Positions 16,659-27,960 of a stretch of DNA of 64,000 nucleotides are shown here, in pieces. This DNA is from Solilutibacter silvestris (GTDB lineage: Bacteria; Pseudomonadota; Gammaproteobacteria; Xanthomonadales; Xanthomonadaceae), in the NCBI RefSeq assembly GCF_002895945.1, contig NZ_NPZB01000001.1:883501-947500 (forward strand), written 5' to 3'. Below the pieces are notes generated by a model that ran no database searches, was not told the origin of the DNA, and worked only from the letters and a program-made list of their open reading frames with translations. The position numbers and the translations under genes are program-made. Each line of letters begins with the position of its first letter. The stretch's first letter is position 1.

Positions 16659-17663
16659 TTACTTGTGCGCCATCGCGCGCCTGGCGGCCGCGACGATCTT
16701 GTCCACGCTCGGCAGATACTTCATTTCGAGGCGGAACAGCGGGATGTGGGTGTCGTACCCGGTGACGCGCTCGACCGGTGCCAGCAGGTCGAACAGGCAT
16801 TCCTCGGCGATGCGCGCGGCGATCTCGGCGCCGAAGCCGGCGGTTTTCGCCGCTTCATGCACGATCACGCAACGTCCGGTCTTGGCGACCGATTCCGCGA
16901 TCGTGGCGAAATCGAGCGGCTTGAGCGTGGCGACGTCGATCACTTCGGCGCTGATGCCGTCCTTCGCCAAGCTCTCGGCGGCTTCCAGCGTTTCCTTGAC
17001 CTGCGCGCCCCATGTCACCAGGGTGATGTCGCTGCCATCGCGCAGCACGAAGCAGACATCGAGCGGCAACGCTTCGCCGTCATCCGGCACCAGTTCCTTG
17101 TACTGGCGATAGATGCGCTTCGGTTCCATGTAGATCACCGGATCGGGATCGCGGATCGCGGCCAGCAGCAGGCCGTAGGCGCGTTGCGGCGATGACGGCA
17201 TCACCACGCGCAATCCGGGCACGTTGGTGAAGATCGCTTCGTTCGCTTCGGAGTGATGTTCCGGTGCACGGATGCCACCGCCCCACGGCACGCGCAGCAC
17301 CATCGGGCAGTGCAGGCGTCCGCGCGTGCGATAGCGCATGCGCGCGGCGTGGCTGACGATGAAGTCGACCATCGGATACATGAAGCCGTCGAACTGCGCT
17401 TCCGCGACTGGCTTCATCCCTTGTGATGCCATGCCGACAGTCAAGCCAGCGATCGTGGTTTCATCTAGTGGGGTGTCGAGCACGCGCTGGTCGCCGAAAC
17501 GTTGCTGCAGGCCGGCGGTGGCGCGGAACACGCCGCCATTGACGCCGACGTCCTCGCCGAGCACGACGACCGAATCGTCATGCTGGATTTCGTAAGCCAA
17601 TGCCTGCGTGATCGCCTCGATCAGCGTGATGGGAGCCGGGGTGATGGCTGCGGTCTCGCTCAT
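16659..17663 (-). CDS. 2-oxoacid dehydrogenase E1 beta subunit
   Basis: A 334-residue transketolase-like subunit of the heterotetrameric E1. It has the family blocks VVVLGEDVGVNGGVFRATAG, RVLDTPLDETTIAGLTVGMA and EAQFDGFMYPMVDFIVSHAA, and the HHSEANEA segment near the active site. With E1 alpha it binds thiamine diphosphate and decarboxylates the 2-oxoacid. Its ATG overlaps the E1 alpha stop by 4 bp, and its stop is 9 bp from the E2 start, so the three genes are translationally coupled. Confidence 0.9.
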   Translation of the reverse strand: MSETAAITPAPITLIEAITQALAYEIQHDDSVVVLGEDVGVNGGVFRATAGLQQRFGDQRVLDTPLDETTIAGLTVGMASQGMKPVAEAQFDGFMYPMVDFIVSHAARMRYRTRGRLHCPMVLRVPWGGGIRAPEHHSEANEAIFTNVPGLRVVMPSSPQRAYGLLLAAIRDPDPVIYMEPKRIYRQYKELVPDDGEALPLDVCFVLRDGSDITLVTWGAQVKETLEAAESLAKDGISAEVIDVATLKPLDFATIAESVAKTGRCVIVHEAAKTAGFGAEIAARIAEECLFDLLAPVERVTGYDTHIPLFRLEMKYLPSVDKIVAAARRAMAHK

Positions 17664-18733
17664 GCGCGCTTCTCCAGGGACAGCGCCATCTCGCGTTGCG
17701 CGCGCACGTCGGCGGGCATGTCGGCGTACAGATAATCGAACATCGCTTCCACCGGCTGCACCGGGGTCTCCAGATAGGCATTGATTTCGATGTCGATGTC
17801 CTTGCCGCATTGCTCGATCCACGCGGTTTCTTCCTGCTCGCTCCACACTTTGCGCTCGGTCAGGAACTTGCGCAGGCGCAGGAACGGTTCGCGCGTCCAC
17901 GCATCCGTCACCTCGTCCTCGCCGCGATAGCGACGGGCATCGTCGGCGGTGGTGTGGTCGTGCAGGCGATAGGTCATGAATTCGATCACGCTGGCGCCGT
18001 CACCCTTGCGCGCGCGTTCGTTGGCGAGGCGCATCGCTTCCATCACCGCGATCAGATCGTTGCCGTCCACCTGCAGGCAGTGCAATCCGCCGGCCAGCCC
18101 CTTCTGCGCCAAAGTTTGCGCGCCGGTCTGCGCCTTGCGCGGCACCGAGATCGCCCAGCCGTTGTTGATCACGCACAACACCAGCGGCAGCGAAAACGCG
18201 CCGCCGGAATTCACCGCGGCGTAGAAATCGGTCTTCGACGAACCACCGTCGCCGCAGCAGGCCACTGCGACGCGCGGTTCCTTGCGCAGCTTGAACGCCA
18301 GCGCCGCGCCGGCCGCCATCAGGCATTGGGTGGAGATCGGCACGCACCACGGATAGTCGTTGCGCGGGCCTTCGAAATCGTTGCCACGTTCGTCGCCGCC
18401 CCAGTACAGCAGCACTTCGCGCGGTCGCACGCCGCGCATGAACTGCGCACCGTATTCGCGATAGCTGGGCGCGAACACGTCTTCCGGCGCCATCGATGCG
18501 CCGATGCCGACATGCGTCGCTTCGTGGCCAAGGCTCGCGGCGTAGGTGCCGAGCTTGCCGGTGCGCTGCAAGGCGATGGCCTTGGAATCGAAGGTGCGCA
18601 CGAACAACATGCGCTTGAACAACGGCACCAGCTTGGCCGGATCGCTGAACGCCGCCGGCAACGGCGCCGCCAGCGTGCCATCAGGCTTGAGGTATTGCAG
18701 GTATTCGATCTCGAACGATGCAGCGATGGTCAT
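17660..18733 (-). CDS. 2-oxoacid dehydrogenase E1 alpha subunit (thiamine diphosphate binding)
   Basis: A 357-residue subunit. The thiamine diphosphate motif runs from the GDG of [12 protein letters not shown] to the NN of [26 protein letters not shown] and [13 protein letters not shown] (phosphorylation-loop equivalent) fit branched-chain oxoacid dehydrogenases well. Xanthomonads are rich in iso-branched fatty acids, so a role in supplying branched primers is plausible, but pyruvate cannot be excluded. It is the first gene of the operon and divergent from tryptophan 2,3-dioxygenase. Confidence 0.88.
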   Translation of the reverse strand: MTIAASFEIEYLQYLKPDGTLAAPLPAAFSDPAKLVPLFKRMLFVRTFDSKAIALQRTGKLGTYAASLGHEATHVGIGASMAPEDVFAPSYREYGAQFMRGVRPREVLLYWGGDERGNDFEGPRNDYPWCVPISTQCLMAAGAALAFKLRKEPRVAVACCGDGGSSKTDFYAAVNSGGAFSLPLVLCVINNGWAISVPRKAQTGAQTLAQKGLAGGLHCLQVDGNDLIAVMEAMRLANERARKGDGASVIEFMTYRLHDHTTADDARRYRGEDEVTDAWTREPFLRLRKFLTERKVWSEQEETAWIEQCGKDIDIEINAYLETPVQPVEAMFDYLYADMPADVRAQREMALSLEKRA

Positions 18734-18876
18734 CTGGGCTCCATGGGCGGACCAAGACCGCCAATGATACGGGCGGCATCGAAAACTCCCGTTGCGCGCT
18801 GCGGCATCGCAGCATTCCGCCTGCACAGGATCGGGCCGGATCGGGTCAGTCCGGTGACGCGTGCGAGAATTGCCGC

Positions 18877-19743
18877 ATGAGCATCGAAGACAATACCCGC
18901 GCGCTGGAAAGCGGCATCCACACCGATCTGGCCGGGCGCATGACCTACGCCGGCTACCTGCAGCTGCCGACATTGCTGTCGGCACAGCAACCGCTGTCGC
19001 AACCGCCGCACCACGACGAACTGCTGTTCATCATCCAGCACCAGACCTCGGAACTGTGGCTGAAACTGCTGGTGCACGAACTCACCGCCGCGGTGGCCGA
19101 GTTACGCAACGATCGCAGCGGCCGCTTCGGCAAGATCGTCGCGCGTTGCAAGCGCATCCTCGACCAGCTCACCGCGCAGTGGTCGGTGCTGGAAACGCTG
19201 ACGCCATCGGAATACCTCGAATTTCGCGACATCCTCGGTCCGTCCAGCGGCTTCCAGTCGCGCCAGTACCGCACCGTCGAATTCCTGCTCGGCAACAAGA
19301 ATGCGGCGATGGTCAAGGTGTTCCAGCACGATCCGGCGGAACAGGCCGCGCTCGAGGCAGTGCTGCAGGCGCCGAGCCTGTACGACGAATTCCTGTGTTA
19401 TCTCGCACGCTGGGGACACGCCATTCCCGAACGTCATCTGCAGCGAGACTGGTCGATCGCCCACGTCAACGATCCCGAACTGCTGCCGGTGTTCCGCAAC
19501 ATCTACGAGCACACCGACCAGTACTGGCGCGAATACCAGTTGTGCGAAGACCTGGTCGACCTGGAGACGCAATTCCAGTTGTGGCGCTTCCGCCACATGC
19601 GCACGGTGATGCGCATCATCGGGTTCCGGCGCGGCACCGGTGGCTCGTCGGGCGTCGATTTCCTCAAGCGCGCGCTCGACCTGACCTTCTACCCGGAACT
19701 GTTCGAGGTCCGCACCTCCCTCGGGAACGATGCCGCCGAGTGA
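18877..19743 (+). CDS. kynA: Tryptophan 2,3-dioxygenase
   Basis: A 288-residue haem dioxygenase that opens the indole ring of L-tryptophan to give N-formylkynurenine. Signatures include [40 protein letters not shown], which includes conserved substrate-pocket residues, and [22 protein letters not shown] near the C-terminus, which provides the haem-ligand His and substrate-binding residues. It stands alone; no other kynurenine genes are in the window. The ATG at 18877 matches the usual bacterial N-terminus. Confidence 0.95.
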   Translation: MSIEDNTRALESGIHTDLAGRMTYAGYLQLPTLLSAQQPLSQPPHHDELLFIIQHQTSELWLKLLVHELTAAVAELRNDRSGRFGKIVARCKRILDQLTAQWSVLETLTPSEYLEFRDILGPSSGFQSRQYRTVEFLLGNKNAAMVKVFQHDPAEQAALEAVLQAPSLYDEFLCYLARWGHAIPERHLQRDWSIAHVNDPELLPVFRNIYEHTDQYWREYQLCEDLVDLETQFQLWRFRHMRTVMRIIGFRRGTGGSSGVDFLKRALDLTFYPELFEVRTSLGNDAAE

Positions 19744-19872
19744 GCCGCAAGCCGTGACCGCGACCTGGAAAATGCCCGGGTGAATGCGCCCCGGGTTTGA
19801 CGGCGACGGGTAAAGTCCGGTAAATCTCGCCGGATTGCCCGCGTGGCGCCAGTTCACCCCAAGGAAACCTGC

Positions 19873-21411
19873 ATGAACCCAACGATGCCCGATCGAGTCG
19901 AGCCCGCCGGGCCGGGAATGGAAGCGCCGACCACTGGCAACCCACCGGAGTTCGCCGACGTTCTCGGCCATCCGCGTCCGTTGTGGATGCTGTTCATGAC
20001 CGAGTTCTGGGAGCGCTTCGCGTTCTACGGCATTCGCTGGGCGATGGTGTTGTACATCGTCGCGCAGTTCAAGGGCGGCAATCCCGCGGGTGAAAAAGAT
20101 GCCAGCCATCTCTACGGCGCCTATCTGGCACTGGTGTATGCGGCGGCGATCTTCGGCGGTTACATCGCCGACAAACTGATCGGCTACCAGCGCTCGATCC
20201 TGACCGGCGCGCTGATCATGGGCGCGGGACTATTCATGCTGGCATCACCGACCGAGCCGCTGTTCAAGCTCGGCCTCGCCACCGTCATCGTCGGCAACGG
20301 CATGTTCAAGCCGATCATCTCGACCCTGGTTGGCAAGATCTACACGCAGGCCGACCAGCGCCGCGATTCCGGCTTCACCATCTTCTACATGGGCATCAAC
20401 CTGGGCGCGATGATCTCGCCGATCATCACCCAGCAACTCGCGCAGAAGGTGTTCGGCACCGATGCGATGCCGGCCTACAAGATGGTGTTCATCGCTTCCG
20501 GCGTTGGCATGGTGCTGAGCTTCATGTGGTTCTGGTTCGGGCGCGCGCAATTGAAGGGCGTGGGCGCATCGGACGCGGCGCAGTCGAGCGTGGCGCGGCT
20601 GGTCGGCGTGATCGTTGCCAGTCTCGTGATCGGCATTCCGATGTACTACTTCCTGCTCAACATCGACGCCAGCATCCTCAACTGGATCCTGATCGCCTGC
20701 CTGATCGGCCCGGCCATCATGCTGGTGATCGAAGGCATCCGCGAAGGGCGCGTGCCACGCGACAAGGTAATCGCGATGCTGATCATCCTCGCCTTCAACG
20801 TGTTCTTCTGGTGCTTCTTCGAGCAGGCCGGCAGCAGCTTCACCTTCCTCGCCGACAAGATCGTCAATCGCGACCTTGGTTTCATGACCTTCCCGAACGC
20901 GTGGTTCCAGTCGGTGAACTCGGTGGCGATCATCGTGCTGGCGCCGATCATCGCCTGGATCTGGGTGAAGATGGGTCGCAACAACCCGACCATCCCGCGC
21001 AAGTTCAGCCTCGGCCTGATCTTTAACGGCCTCGCCTTCCTGTTGCTGATGTTCGCGTTGAAGTCGCTGGTATCGCCGGAGACCGGCAAGATCCCGTTCT
21101 GGACGCTGTTCGCGGTGTACTGGATCCAGTCGATCGGCGAGCTTTGCCTGTCGCCGATCGGCCTGTCGATGACCACCAAGTTGGCACCGCCAAAGCTGAC
21201 CGGTTTCGCGATGGGCGCGTGGTTCCTGTCGATCGCGATCGGCAACAACCTGGCCGGCCTGTTCGCGGGCGAAGCCAGCGGCGAAGGCGGCATGACCGTG
21301 CAATCGGCGCACGCGGCCTACACCCAGGGTTTCTGGATCCTGATGGGCGCGGGCGTGTTGCTGTTCCTGGTTGCCCCGCTGGTCAATCGCCTGATGCACG
21401 GCGTGAAGTGA
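19873..21411 (+). CDS. POT/PTR-family proton-dependent oligopeptide transporter
   Basis: A 512-residue inner-membrane protein with about 12-14 hydrophobic segments. The POT motif EFWERFAFYGIRW (the E-x-x-E-R-F-x-Y motif of helix 1) lies near residue 43, and GGYIADKLIGYQRSI and FTIFYMGINLGAMISP follow. It imports di- and tripeptides with protons. The AAGGAAA ribosome site is 6 bp before the ATG. A good terminator follows at 21434. Confidence 0.92.
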   Translation: MNPTMPDRVEPAGPGMEAPTTGNPPEFADVLGHPRPLWMLFMTEFWERFAFYGIRWAMVLYIVAQFKGGNPAGEKDASHLYGAYLALVYAAAIFGGYIADKLIGYQRSILTGALIMGAGLFMLASPTEPLFKLGLATVIVGNGMFKPIISTLVGKIYTQADQRRDSGFTIFYMGINLGAMISPIITQQLAQKVFGTDAMPAYKMVFIASGVGMVLSFMWFWFGRAQLKGVGASDAAQSSVARLVGVIVASLVIGIPMYYFLLNIDASILNWILIACLIGPAIMLVIEGIREGRVPRDKVIAMLIILAFNVFFWCFFEQAGSSFTFLADKIVNRDLGFMTFPNAWFQSVNSVAIIVLAPIIAWIWVKMGRNNPTIPRKFSLGLIFNGLAFLLLMFALKSLVSPETGKIPFWTLFAVYWIQSIGELCLSPIGLSMTTKLAPPKLTGFAMGAWFLSIAIGNNLAGLFAGEASGEGGMTVQSAHAAYTQGFWILMGAGVLLFLVAPLVNRLMHGVK

Positions 21412-21433
21412 TCGTCCATTTGATGGATGCGAA

Positions 21434-21463
21434 AACGGCGATCCACGGGTCGCCGTTCTTGTT
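21434..21463 (+). terminator. Rho-independent terminator of the POT gene
   Basis: AACGGCGA and TCGCCGTT (21434-21441 and 21450-21457) form a perfect 8-bp stem around an 8-nt loop, followed by a T-rich tail. It sits between two convergent genes. Confidence 0.7.
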
Positions 21464-21481
21464 TGCGGAACAATCGAGCGC

Positions 21482-21979
21482 TCAACCCGGCGGCGCGTCG
21501 TCGTCCTTGCCGACGTGTTCCGCGCGCAGTTCCAGTTCGTCGAGGCGGTCGAGCAGGCGGAATAGCAGGGCGCGTTCTTCCTCCTCCATCCCTTCCAGCA
21601 TCTGCCGTTCGAATCCCAGCGCCATTGGCGCGATCTGGTCGTAGATCGCATAACCGGCCTCCGACAGGTGCAGCACCGAGCGGCGGCGGTCGTCATCGTC
21701 GAATTCTCGGGCGATGCGTCCGGTTTCGAGCAACTTGGCCACCGCGCGGCTCACCGCCACCTTGTCCATCGCCGTACGTTGCGCCACCTGGGTCGCCGAC
21801 AGCCCGGGATAACGCCCGAGCACCGCCATCACCCGCCATTCGGTGATGCTGAGGGCGAAACTGCGCTGGTACGCGCGGGCGATCGCGCCGCTGGCCCGGT
21901 TGGACAGCACGCTGAGGCGGTAGGGCAGGAAGCGCTCGAGGTCGAGCTGGGCGTGCCTGGGGGCGGGGGATCTGGGCAT
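21482..21979 (-). CDS. MarR-family regulator of tyrosine catabolism (HpdR-type, inferred)
   Basis: A 165-residue MarR protein. The winged helix spans LSITEWRVMAVLGRYPGLSATQVAQRTAMDKVAVSRAVAKLLETG, with the wing DDDDRRRSVLHLS. It is divergent from hpd, and the 70-bp gap holds a near-perfect palindrome. Almost the same 14-bp palindrome lies before the fumarylacetoacetase-type gene at 37197. Regulation of the homogentisate pathway is inferred from this placement; the inducer could be a pathway intermediate. The ATG at 21979 begins just before the winged-helix homology; a longer frame upstream would run through the operator. Confidence 0.85.
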   Translation of the reverse strand: MPRSPAPRHAQLDLERFLPYRLSVLSNRASGAIARAYQRSFALSITEWRVMAVLGRYPGLSATQVAQRTAMDKVAVSRAVAKLLETGRIAREFDDDDRRRSVLHLSEAGYAIYDQIAPMALGFERQMLEGMEEEERALLFRLLDRLDELELRAEHVGKDDDAPPG

Positions 21980-21998
21980 CGGGACGGCACCGCTTGAG

Positions 21999-22018
21999 AT
22001 GGTTGCAATTGAAACTAT
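21999..22018. promoter_or_regulatory. MarR operator upstream of hpd
   Basis: The 20-bp site has 8 of 10 symmetric pairs. Its core GTTGCAATTGAAAC (22002-22015) is GTT-N-CAATTG-N-AAC and differs at one position from the site at 37159-37172. It lies 31 bp before the hpd ATG and 19 bp from the regulator's start. Confidence 0.72.
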
Positions 22019-22049
22019 AGAATAGGGGTTCAACGAGAGGAAGCTTGCC

Positions 22050-23138
22050 ATGAATGCGCAACCCAACGTCGGCATGACCGTGACCACCTTCGAGAACCCG
22101 CTGGGGATCAACGGCTTCGAGTTCGTCGAATTCGCCGCGCCGGCCGGCCACGGCGCCGCCATGCGCAGCTATCTCGAGAATCTCGGCTTCACTGGGGTGG
22201 CGAAGCACAAGTCGCGCGACATCACCCTGTTCCGCCAGGGCCGCATCAATTTCCTGCTCAACGAAACTGTTGATTCCTTCGCCTCGGATTTCGCGCAGGA
22301 GCACGGCCCGTCTGCCTGCGGCTTCGCGATCCGTTTCCGCAAGCCCAGTGAAGTCGTGCTGCGGCACGTGCTCGCCAGCGGTGGCGAGGAGATGACATCC
22401 CGCGCCGAGACCCGCGCGATCGATGCACCGGTGATCAAGGGCATCGGCGATTGCATGCTCTACCTGATCGACGACGACCGTCACGACGATCTCTATGCGG
22501 ATTTCGTGCCGCTGCCTGGCGTCGACCAGCATCCGCAGGGCTTCGGGCTGACCTTCATCGATCATCTGACCCACAACCTGTTCATGGGCAACATGCAGAA
22601 GTGGTCGGATTACTACGAGAAGCTGTTCAACTTCCGCGAGATCCGCTATTTCGACATCAAGGGTGCCAAGACCGGCCTGCTGTCCAAGGCGATGACCGCG
22701 CCGGACGGCATCGTGCGCATCCCGCTGAATGAATCGAGCGACGAGAAATCGCAGATCAACGAATACCTGCGCGAATACAATGGCGAAGGCATCCAGCACA
22801 TCGCGCTGTTCACCGACAGCATCTACGACACGGTGGAAGCGATGCGTGCCAGGGGCATCGCCTTCCTCGACACGCCGGACAGTTATTTCGACGTGATCGA
22901 CAGGCGCGTGCCCAACCATGGCGAGGACGTGCCGCGGCTGGCCAGGAACAAGATCCTGATCGATGCCGATCCGGAAACGCAGCAGCGCAAGTTGCTGCAG
23001 ATCTTCACCCAGAACGCGTTCGGTCCGATCTTCTTCGAGATCATCCAGCGCAAGGGCAACGAAGGCTTCGGCGAAGGCAACTTTCAGGCGCTGTTCGAAT
23101 CGATCGAACGCGACCAGATGAAGCGCGGCGTGTTGTAA
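22050..23138 (+). CDS. hpd: 4-hydroxyphenylpyruvate dioxygenase
   Basis: A 362-residue non-haem iron enzyme that converts 4-hydroxyphenylpyruvate to homogentisate. The iron ligands are visible in the C-terminal domain as His in [13 protein letters not shown], His in [10 protein letters not shown] and Glu in [17 protein letters not shown]. The N-terminal vicinal-oxygen-chelate domain starts at [13 protein letters not shown]. It is followed 26 bp later by hmgA, making the first half of the tyrosine degradation pathway. It is preceded by a GAGAGGAAG ribosome site. Confidence 0.95.
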   Translation: MNAQPNVGMTVTTFENPLGINGFEFVEFAAPAGHGAAMRSYLENLGFTGVAKHKSRDITLFRQGRINFLLNETVDSFASDFAQEHGPSACGFAIRFRKPSEVVLRHVLASGGEEMTSRAETRAIDAPVIKGIGDCMLYLIDDDRHDDLYADFVPLPGVDQHPQGFGLTFIDHLTHNLFMGNMQKWSDYYEKLFNFREIRYFDIKGAKTGLLSKAMTAPDGIVRIPLNESSDEKSQINEYLREYNGEGIQHIALFTDSIYDTVEAMRARGIAFLDTPDSYFDVIDRRVPNHGEDVPRLARNKILIDADPETQQRKLLQIFTQNAFGPIFFEIIQRKGNEGFGEGNFQALFESIERDQMKRGVL

Positions 23139-23164
23139 GGTGCGTTGACCCAACGGAGCGCGTC

Positions 23165-24463
<1,299 letters not shown>

Positions 24464-24466
24464 CCC

Positions 24467-25165
24467 TCAGGCGCGGGCTTCGAATCGCAATACGTTATTG
24501 GCAGTGTCGGCGGCGGCAAGATCGTCGACGATCATCTGCTGCCACGCCGCTTCGAGTCCGGCGAGCCACGCCTCGGGGATGATTTCCTTCAGGCGTTCGG
24601 CCACCCGTTCGCATACCGATGCCTTGGTCGCGATGCGCAGCCAGGCCAGCGCATCGACCAGCGCCAGCGCGCGCTCGTCGTCGTCGCCCGCGGTCTGCAG
24701 CGCCACCGCCAGCGATGCCGCTTCCGGCGTGCGCTGCAATTGCAGCATGTCGATCATGTACATCTTGCACGCGGCCATCGAGCGCCGCGCTTGCACCGGG
24801 CGTTGTGGCGGAATCGCGGCGGTGGGCGATGGTGTCGTGGCGACGGGCGCAGGTGCGGGTTTCTGCACATTGGTGTGCGTTTCGCGCGCGGGCGTTGCGG
24901 AACGCACGCCTTCGGCGATGCGTCCGAACAGGCGTTTCCCCGACGATGTCACGGCTGCGACGGGCGTGCTGGTGCCTTGCACCAGATAGCCCGATGCGAT
25001 CAACGCCTGGATCATCCCCAGCGATTCCACGCCGAGCATCGACACGATGCCATCAAGGCTGCGCTGTCCGTCGCAGAGAATCAGCACCTGGCGTTGGCGC
25101 CGACCGAGTTCGGAGCCGGTGCGGGCGAGGACGGCGCGCGCGAGTTCGGTCTTGTGCAGCAGCAT
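24467..25165 (-). CDS. Hypothetical protein with winged-helix-like N-terminus
   Basis: A 232-residue protein of unrecognised family. The first 65 residues (LLHKTELARAVLARTGSELG, then RRQRQVLILCDGQRSLDGIVSMLG and MIQALIASGYLVQG) look like a small helical or winged-helix module seen in regulatory proteins. A Pro/Ala linker follows, then an all-helical C-terminal domain of about 100 residues (ACKMYMIDMLQLQRTPEAAS onwards). A second in-frame ATG at 25177 would add four residues. It converges on hmgA with a 3-bp gap and is divergent from nhaA. A cytoplasmic regulatory or scaffolding role is a guess. Confidence 0.6.
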   Translation of the reverse strand: MLLHKTELARAVLARTGSELGRRQRQVLILCDGQRSLDGIVSMLGVESLGMIQALIASGYLVQGTSTPVAAVTSSGKRLFGRIAEGVRSATPARETHTNVQKPAPAPVATTPSPTAAIPPQRPVQARRSMAACKMYMIDMLQLQRTPEAASLAVALQTAGDDDERALALVDALAWLRIATKASVCERVAERLKEIIPEAWLAGLEAAWQQMIVDDLAAADTANNVLRFEARA

Positions 25166-25271
25166 GGCGGGGAGCATGCAAGTCGGGAGGACTGCGACGC
25201 TAGCGGCGGCGCATGTACATTCGATGACGCCAATGTGGCAACGGCGACCACGATTGGGCGACACTGTGGAA

Positions 25272-26498
25272 ATGCCGGAACCCGTCACGAAACCCGCGCC
25301 GCGCCACATGCGATCACGTGCCTTGCGCGCGCTGCAGGCGTTCTTCCGGTTGGAAGCGGCCGGCGGCATGATGTTGATCGCCGCTGCGACGTTGGCGCTG
25401 GTGCTCGCCAATTCCCCGCTGCAACCCATGTATGCCGGATGGCGCGACTTGCCATTGCCGGCGGCGTTCCTCGGCTTGCATCTCCCGGCGTCGCCATTGC
25501 ACTGGATCAACGATGGCTTGATGGCGGTGTTCTTCCTGCTGGTCGCGCTCGAAATCAAGCGCGAGATGGTGTCCGGCCAGTTGTCCGGTCGCAACAGCGT
25601 CTTGCTGCCGCTGGTCTGCGCATTCGGCGGGATGGCGGTCCCCGGCATCCTCTACCTGACGCTGGTTGGCAGCGATTCCGCCGCGCGCGCGGGCTGGGCG
25701 ATTCCCACCGCCACCGACATCGCGTTTTCGCTCGGCGTGCTGGCATTGCTCGGCAGCCGCGTGTCGAACAGCCTGCGATTGTTGCTGTCGACGATCGCCA
25801 TCGCCGATGACCTCGGTGCGATCCTGATCATCGCCTTCTTCTACGCCGGGCAGTTGTCGTGGCTGGCGTTGGCCTGCGCCGTCTGCACATGGTTGACGAT
25901 GCTCGCGCTGAATCGCCTCGGCATTCGAGCTGTCGCGCCGTATCTGTTGCTGGGCGTGGTGATGTGGATTTGCATGCTGCAATCGGGTGTCCACGCCACG
26001 CTGGCCGGCGTGGTCACGGGGATGATGATTCCGCATCGCGACGATGGCGACGAAGTCGCATCCGGCACGCCGCTGGAATCGCTCGAACACGCATTGCATC
26101 CGTGGGTCGCCTACGCGATCCTGCCGCTGTTCGCGTTCGCCAACGCCGGATTGGCGATGGACGGAATGCATGCCGGCGATCTGCTGCACGGCATTCCCCT
26201 GGCGGTGATCGCCGGTCTTGCGATCGGCAAACCCGTGGGTATCTGCGCCGGTGCGTTGATCTGCCACCTTTCACGCATCGCGAAGTTGCCGGCGGGCGTT
26301 TCGCTGCGTGCCTTGCCCGGGCTCGGCATGCTCTGCGGCATCGGTTTCACGATGAGCCTGTTCATCGCGTCACTGGCATTCGGCGCGGACCACGCGCGCT
26401 TCGATGGTGCGGTGCTCGGCGTGTTGTGCGGATCGTTGCTGTCGGCGTTGCTCGGTTTGGCGTGGCTGCGCCTGGTTGCGAAACCGGCGGATCAATAA
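25272..26498 (+). CDS. nhaA: Na+/H+ antiporter NhaA
   Basis: A 408-residue inner-membrane antiporter that expels Na+ or Li+ in exchange for protons. The key aspartates are present: ATDIAFSLG (Asp149) and IAIADDLGAIL (Asp179-Asp180), equivalent to E. coli Asp133 and Asp163-Asp164. INDGLMAVFFLLVALEIKRE is another signature. The ATG at 25272 gives a short cytoplasmic N-terminus; earlier in-frame starts overlap the divergent gene. Its 3' end overlaps the convergent DUF962 gene by 7 bp. Confidence 0.93.
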   Translation: MPEPVTKPAPRHMRSRALRALQAFFRLEAAGGMMLIAAATLALVLANSPLQPMYAGWRDLPLPAAFLGLHLPASPLHWINDGLMAVFFLLVALEIKREMVSGQLSGRNSVLLPLVCAFGGMAVPGILYLTLVGSDSAARAGWAIPTATDIAFSLGVLALLGSRVSNSLRLLLSTIAIADDLGAILIIAFFYAGQLSWLALACAVCTWLTMLALNRLGIRAVAPYLLLGVVMWICMLQSGVHATLAGVVTGMMIPHRDDGDEVASGTPLESLEHALHPWVAYAILPLFAFANAGLAMDGMHAGDLLHGIPLAVIAGLAIGKPVGICAGALICHLSRIAKLPAGVSLRALPGLGMLCGIGFTMSLFIASLAFGADHARFDGAVLGVLCGSLLSALLGLAWLRLVAKPADQ

Positions 26499-26971
26499 GC
26501 GATGCCGAGCTTGCGATAGAGCTTGGCCAGCACCCACAGGGGGCCGATCAGCAGATAGGTGAGATCGGTGAGGAAGCTGGGCTTGCGCCCTTCGATCTTG
26601 TGGCCGATGAACTGGCCGATCCACGCCACCACGAACACCGCCAGCGCCAGCCACGCCAGTTGCGCGCTGCCGATCGTTCCATGCAGCCAGCGCATGCTCC
26701 ACGAGATGACGATGAACACCAGCAACATGCCGAGGCCGAGCGCACGCGACAACCGGAAGTAGTACGACCATGCGGCGAACATCGCGAATGCGGCCCACAT
26801 GCCCGGGCGGAACCATGTGCCCGGCACCGGCACGCACCACAGCAATGCAATCACCGACCACAGGATGGCCGGCACGCAGAACACGTGGATCAACTGATTG
26901 ACCGGATTCACGTGGTCGGCGGAGTAGCTGGAAAACCAGCGATCGACCGCGCGTTCGGTGGTGGCGTTCAT
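26492..26971 (-). CDS. Mpo1/DUF962-family membrane protein
   Basis: A 159-residue protein with four hydrophobic helices. The N-terminal [26 protein letters not shown] contains the conserved histidines of the Mpo1/YGL010w family, and [17 protein letters not shown] with [16 protein letters not shown] closes it. Yeast Mpo1 is an Fe(II)-dependent dioxygenase for 2-hydroxy fatty acids; the bacterial role is unproven. The ATG overlaps the purC stop by 4 bp, so it is translationally coupled to purC. Confidence 0.82.
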   Translation of the reverse strand: MNATTERAVDRWFSSYSADHVNPVNQLIHVFCVPAILWSVIALLWCVPVPGTWFRPGMWAAFAMFAAWSYYFRLSRALGLGMLLVFIVISWSMRWLHGTIGSAQLAWLALAVFVVAWIGQFIGHKIEGRKPSFLTDLTYLLIGPLWVLAKLYRKLGIAY

Positions 26972-27861
26972 GCCTCGATCCCGGCAAGGCGCTGCAGCGC
27001 TTCGGCGTATTTTGCCCGCGTTTTGGCGATGACGTCAGCCGGCACGTGCGGCCCCGGCGCGCGCTTGTTCCAGTCCAGCGTTTCCAGGTAATCGCGCACG
27101 AACTGCTTGTCGTAGCTCGGCGGGCTGGTCCCGACCTGATAGCTGTCGGCCGGCCAGTAGCGCGACGAATCCGGCGTCAGCATTTCGTCCATCACGTACA
27201 GCGTGCCGTGTTCGTCGGTACCGAACTCGAACTTGGTATCGGCGAGGATGATGCCGCGTTCGGCGGCGTAATCGCGCGCCCAGGCGTACAGCGCCAACGT
27301 GGCATCGCGCACCTGCGTCGCCAGTGATTCGCCGACCAGCGCGACCGCGGTGGCGAAATCGATGTTTTCGTCGTGATCGCCCACCGCGGCCTTGGTCGAT
27401 GGTGTGAAGATCGCTTCCGGCAACTGTTGCGCCTGCTGCAATCCCGCGGGCAACGCGATGCCGCTGACCTTGCCCGTCGCCTGGTAATCCTTCCAGCCGC
27501 TGCCGATCAGGTAGCCGCGCGCGATGCATTCCACCGGCACCGGCCTCAGTTTCTTGGTCACCACGCTGCGCTTGGCGTACAGCGCGTGATCGACGCCGGC
27601 CGGCAACACGCTGGCGACGTCGTCGCCGGTCAGATGGTTGGGGAGGAGGTGCGCGGTCTTCGCGAACCAGAAATTGCTGATCTGGGTCAGCATTTCGCCC
27701 TTGCCGGGGATCGGATCGGGCAGCACCACGTCGAACGCCGACAGGCGATCACTCGCGACCATCAGCAGGCGGCCATCGTGCAGGTCGTAGACGTCACGCA
27801 CCTTGCCGCGATGGATCAGGTCCAAGCCGGGCAGGTCGGATTGCGAGAGGGTGGTGGCCAC
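26968..27861 (-). CDS. purC: Phosphoribosylaminoimidazole-succinocarboxamide synthase
   Basis: A 297-residue enzyme joining CAIR with aspartate in purine synthesis. [11 protein letters not shown] is the N-terminal nucleotide motif, [19 protein letters not shown] is the central signature and LADTKFEFG follows. The start is probably GTG at 27861 (translation [14 protein letters not shown]), because no ATG lies between the conserved N-terminus and upstream unrelated sequence. It is divergent from rpe. Confidence 0.93.
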   Translation of the reverse strand: MATTLSQSDLPGLDLIHRGKVRDVYDLHDGRLLMVASDRLSAFDVVLPDPIPGKGEMLTQISNFWFAKTAHLLPNHLTGDDVASVLPAGVDHALYAKRSVVTKKLRPVPVECIARGYLIGSGWKDYQATGKVSGIALPAGLQQAQQLPEAIFTPSTKAAVGDHDENIDFATAVALVGESLATQVRDATLALYAWARDYAAERGIILADTKFEFGTDEHGTLYVMDEMLTPDSSRYWPADSYQVGTSPPSYDKQFVRDYLETLDWNKRAPGPHVPADVIAKTRAKYAEALQRLAGIEA

Positions 27862-27960
27862 GCGGGACTCCGGCAAAAAACCATTGTATCGGGCCGCGAC
27901 CGGCGGGCGGGTATCATGCGAATCAGGGTAGGCCATCGGATTGAACAGGAGTCTCGCGCC

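Noticed and set aside
15393-17195. A 600-codon open frame on the plus strand, antisense to the E1 beta and E2 genes.
   Set aside because: It is a by-product of GC-rich third positions. The minus-strand frames carry clear E1/E2 motifs and the plus-strand translation has no recognisable domain.
20245-21696. A 483-codon open frame antisense to the POT transporter.
   Set aside because: Its translation is rich in Asp, His and Arg with no domain, while the opposite strand encodes a conserved transporter.
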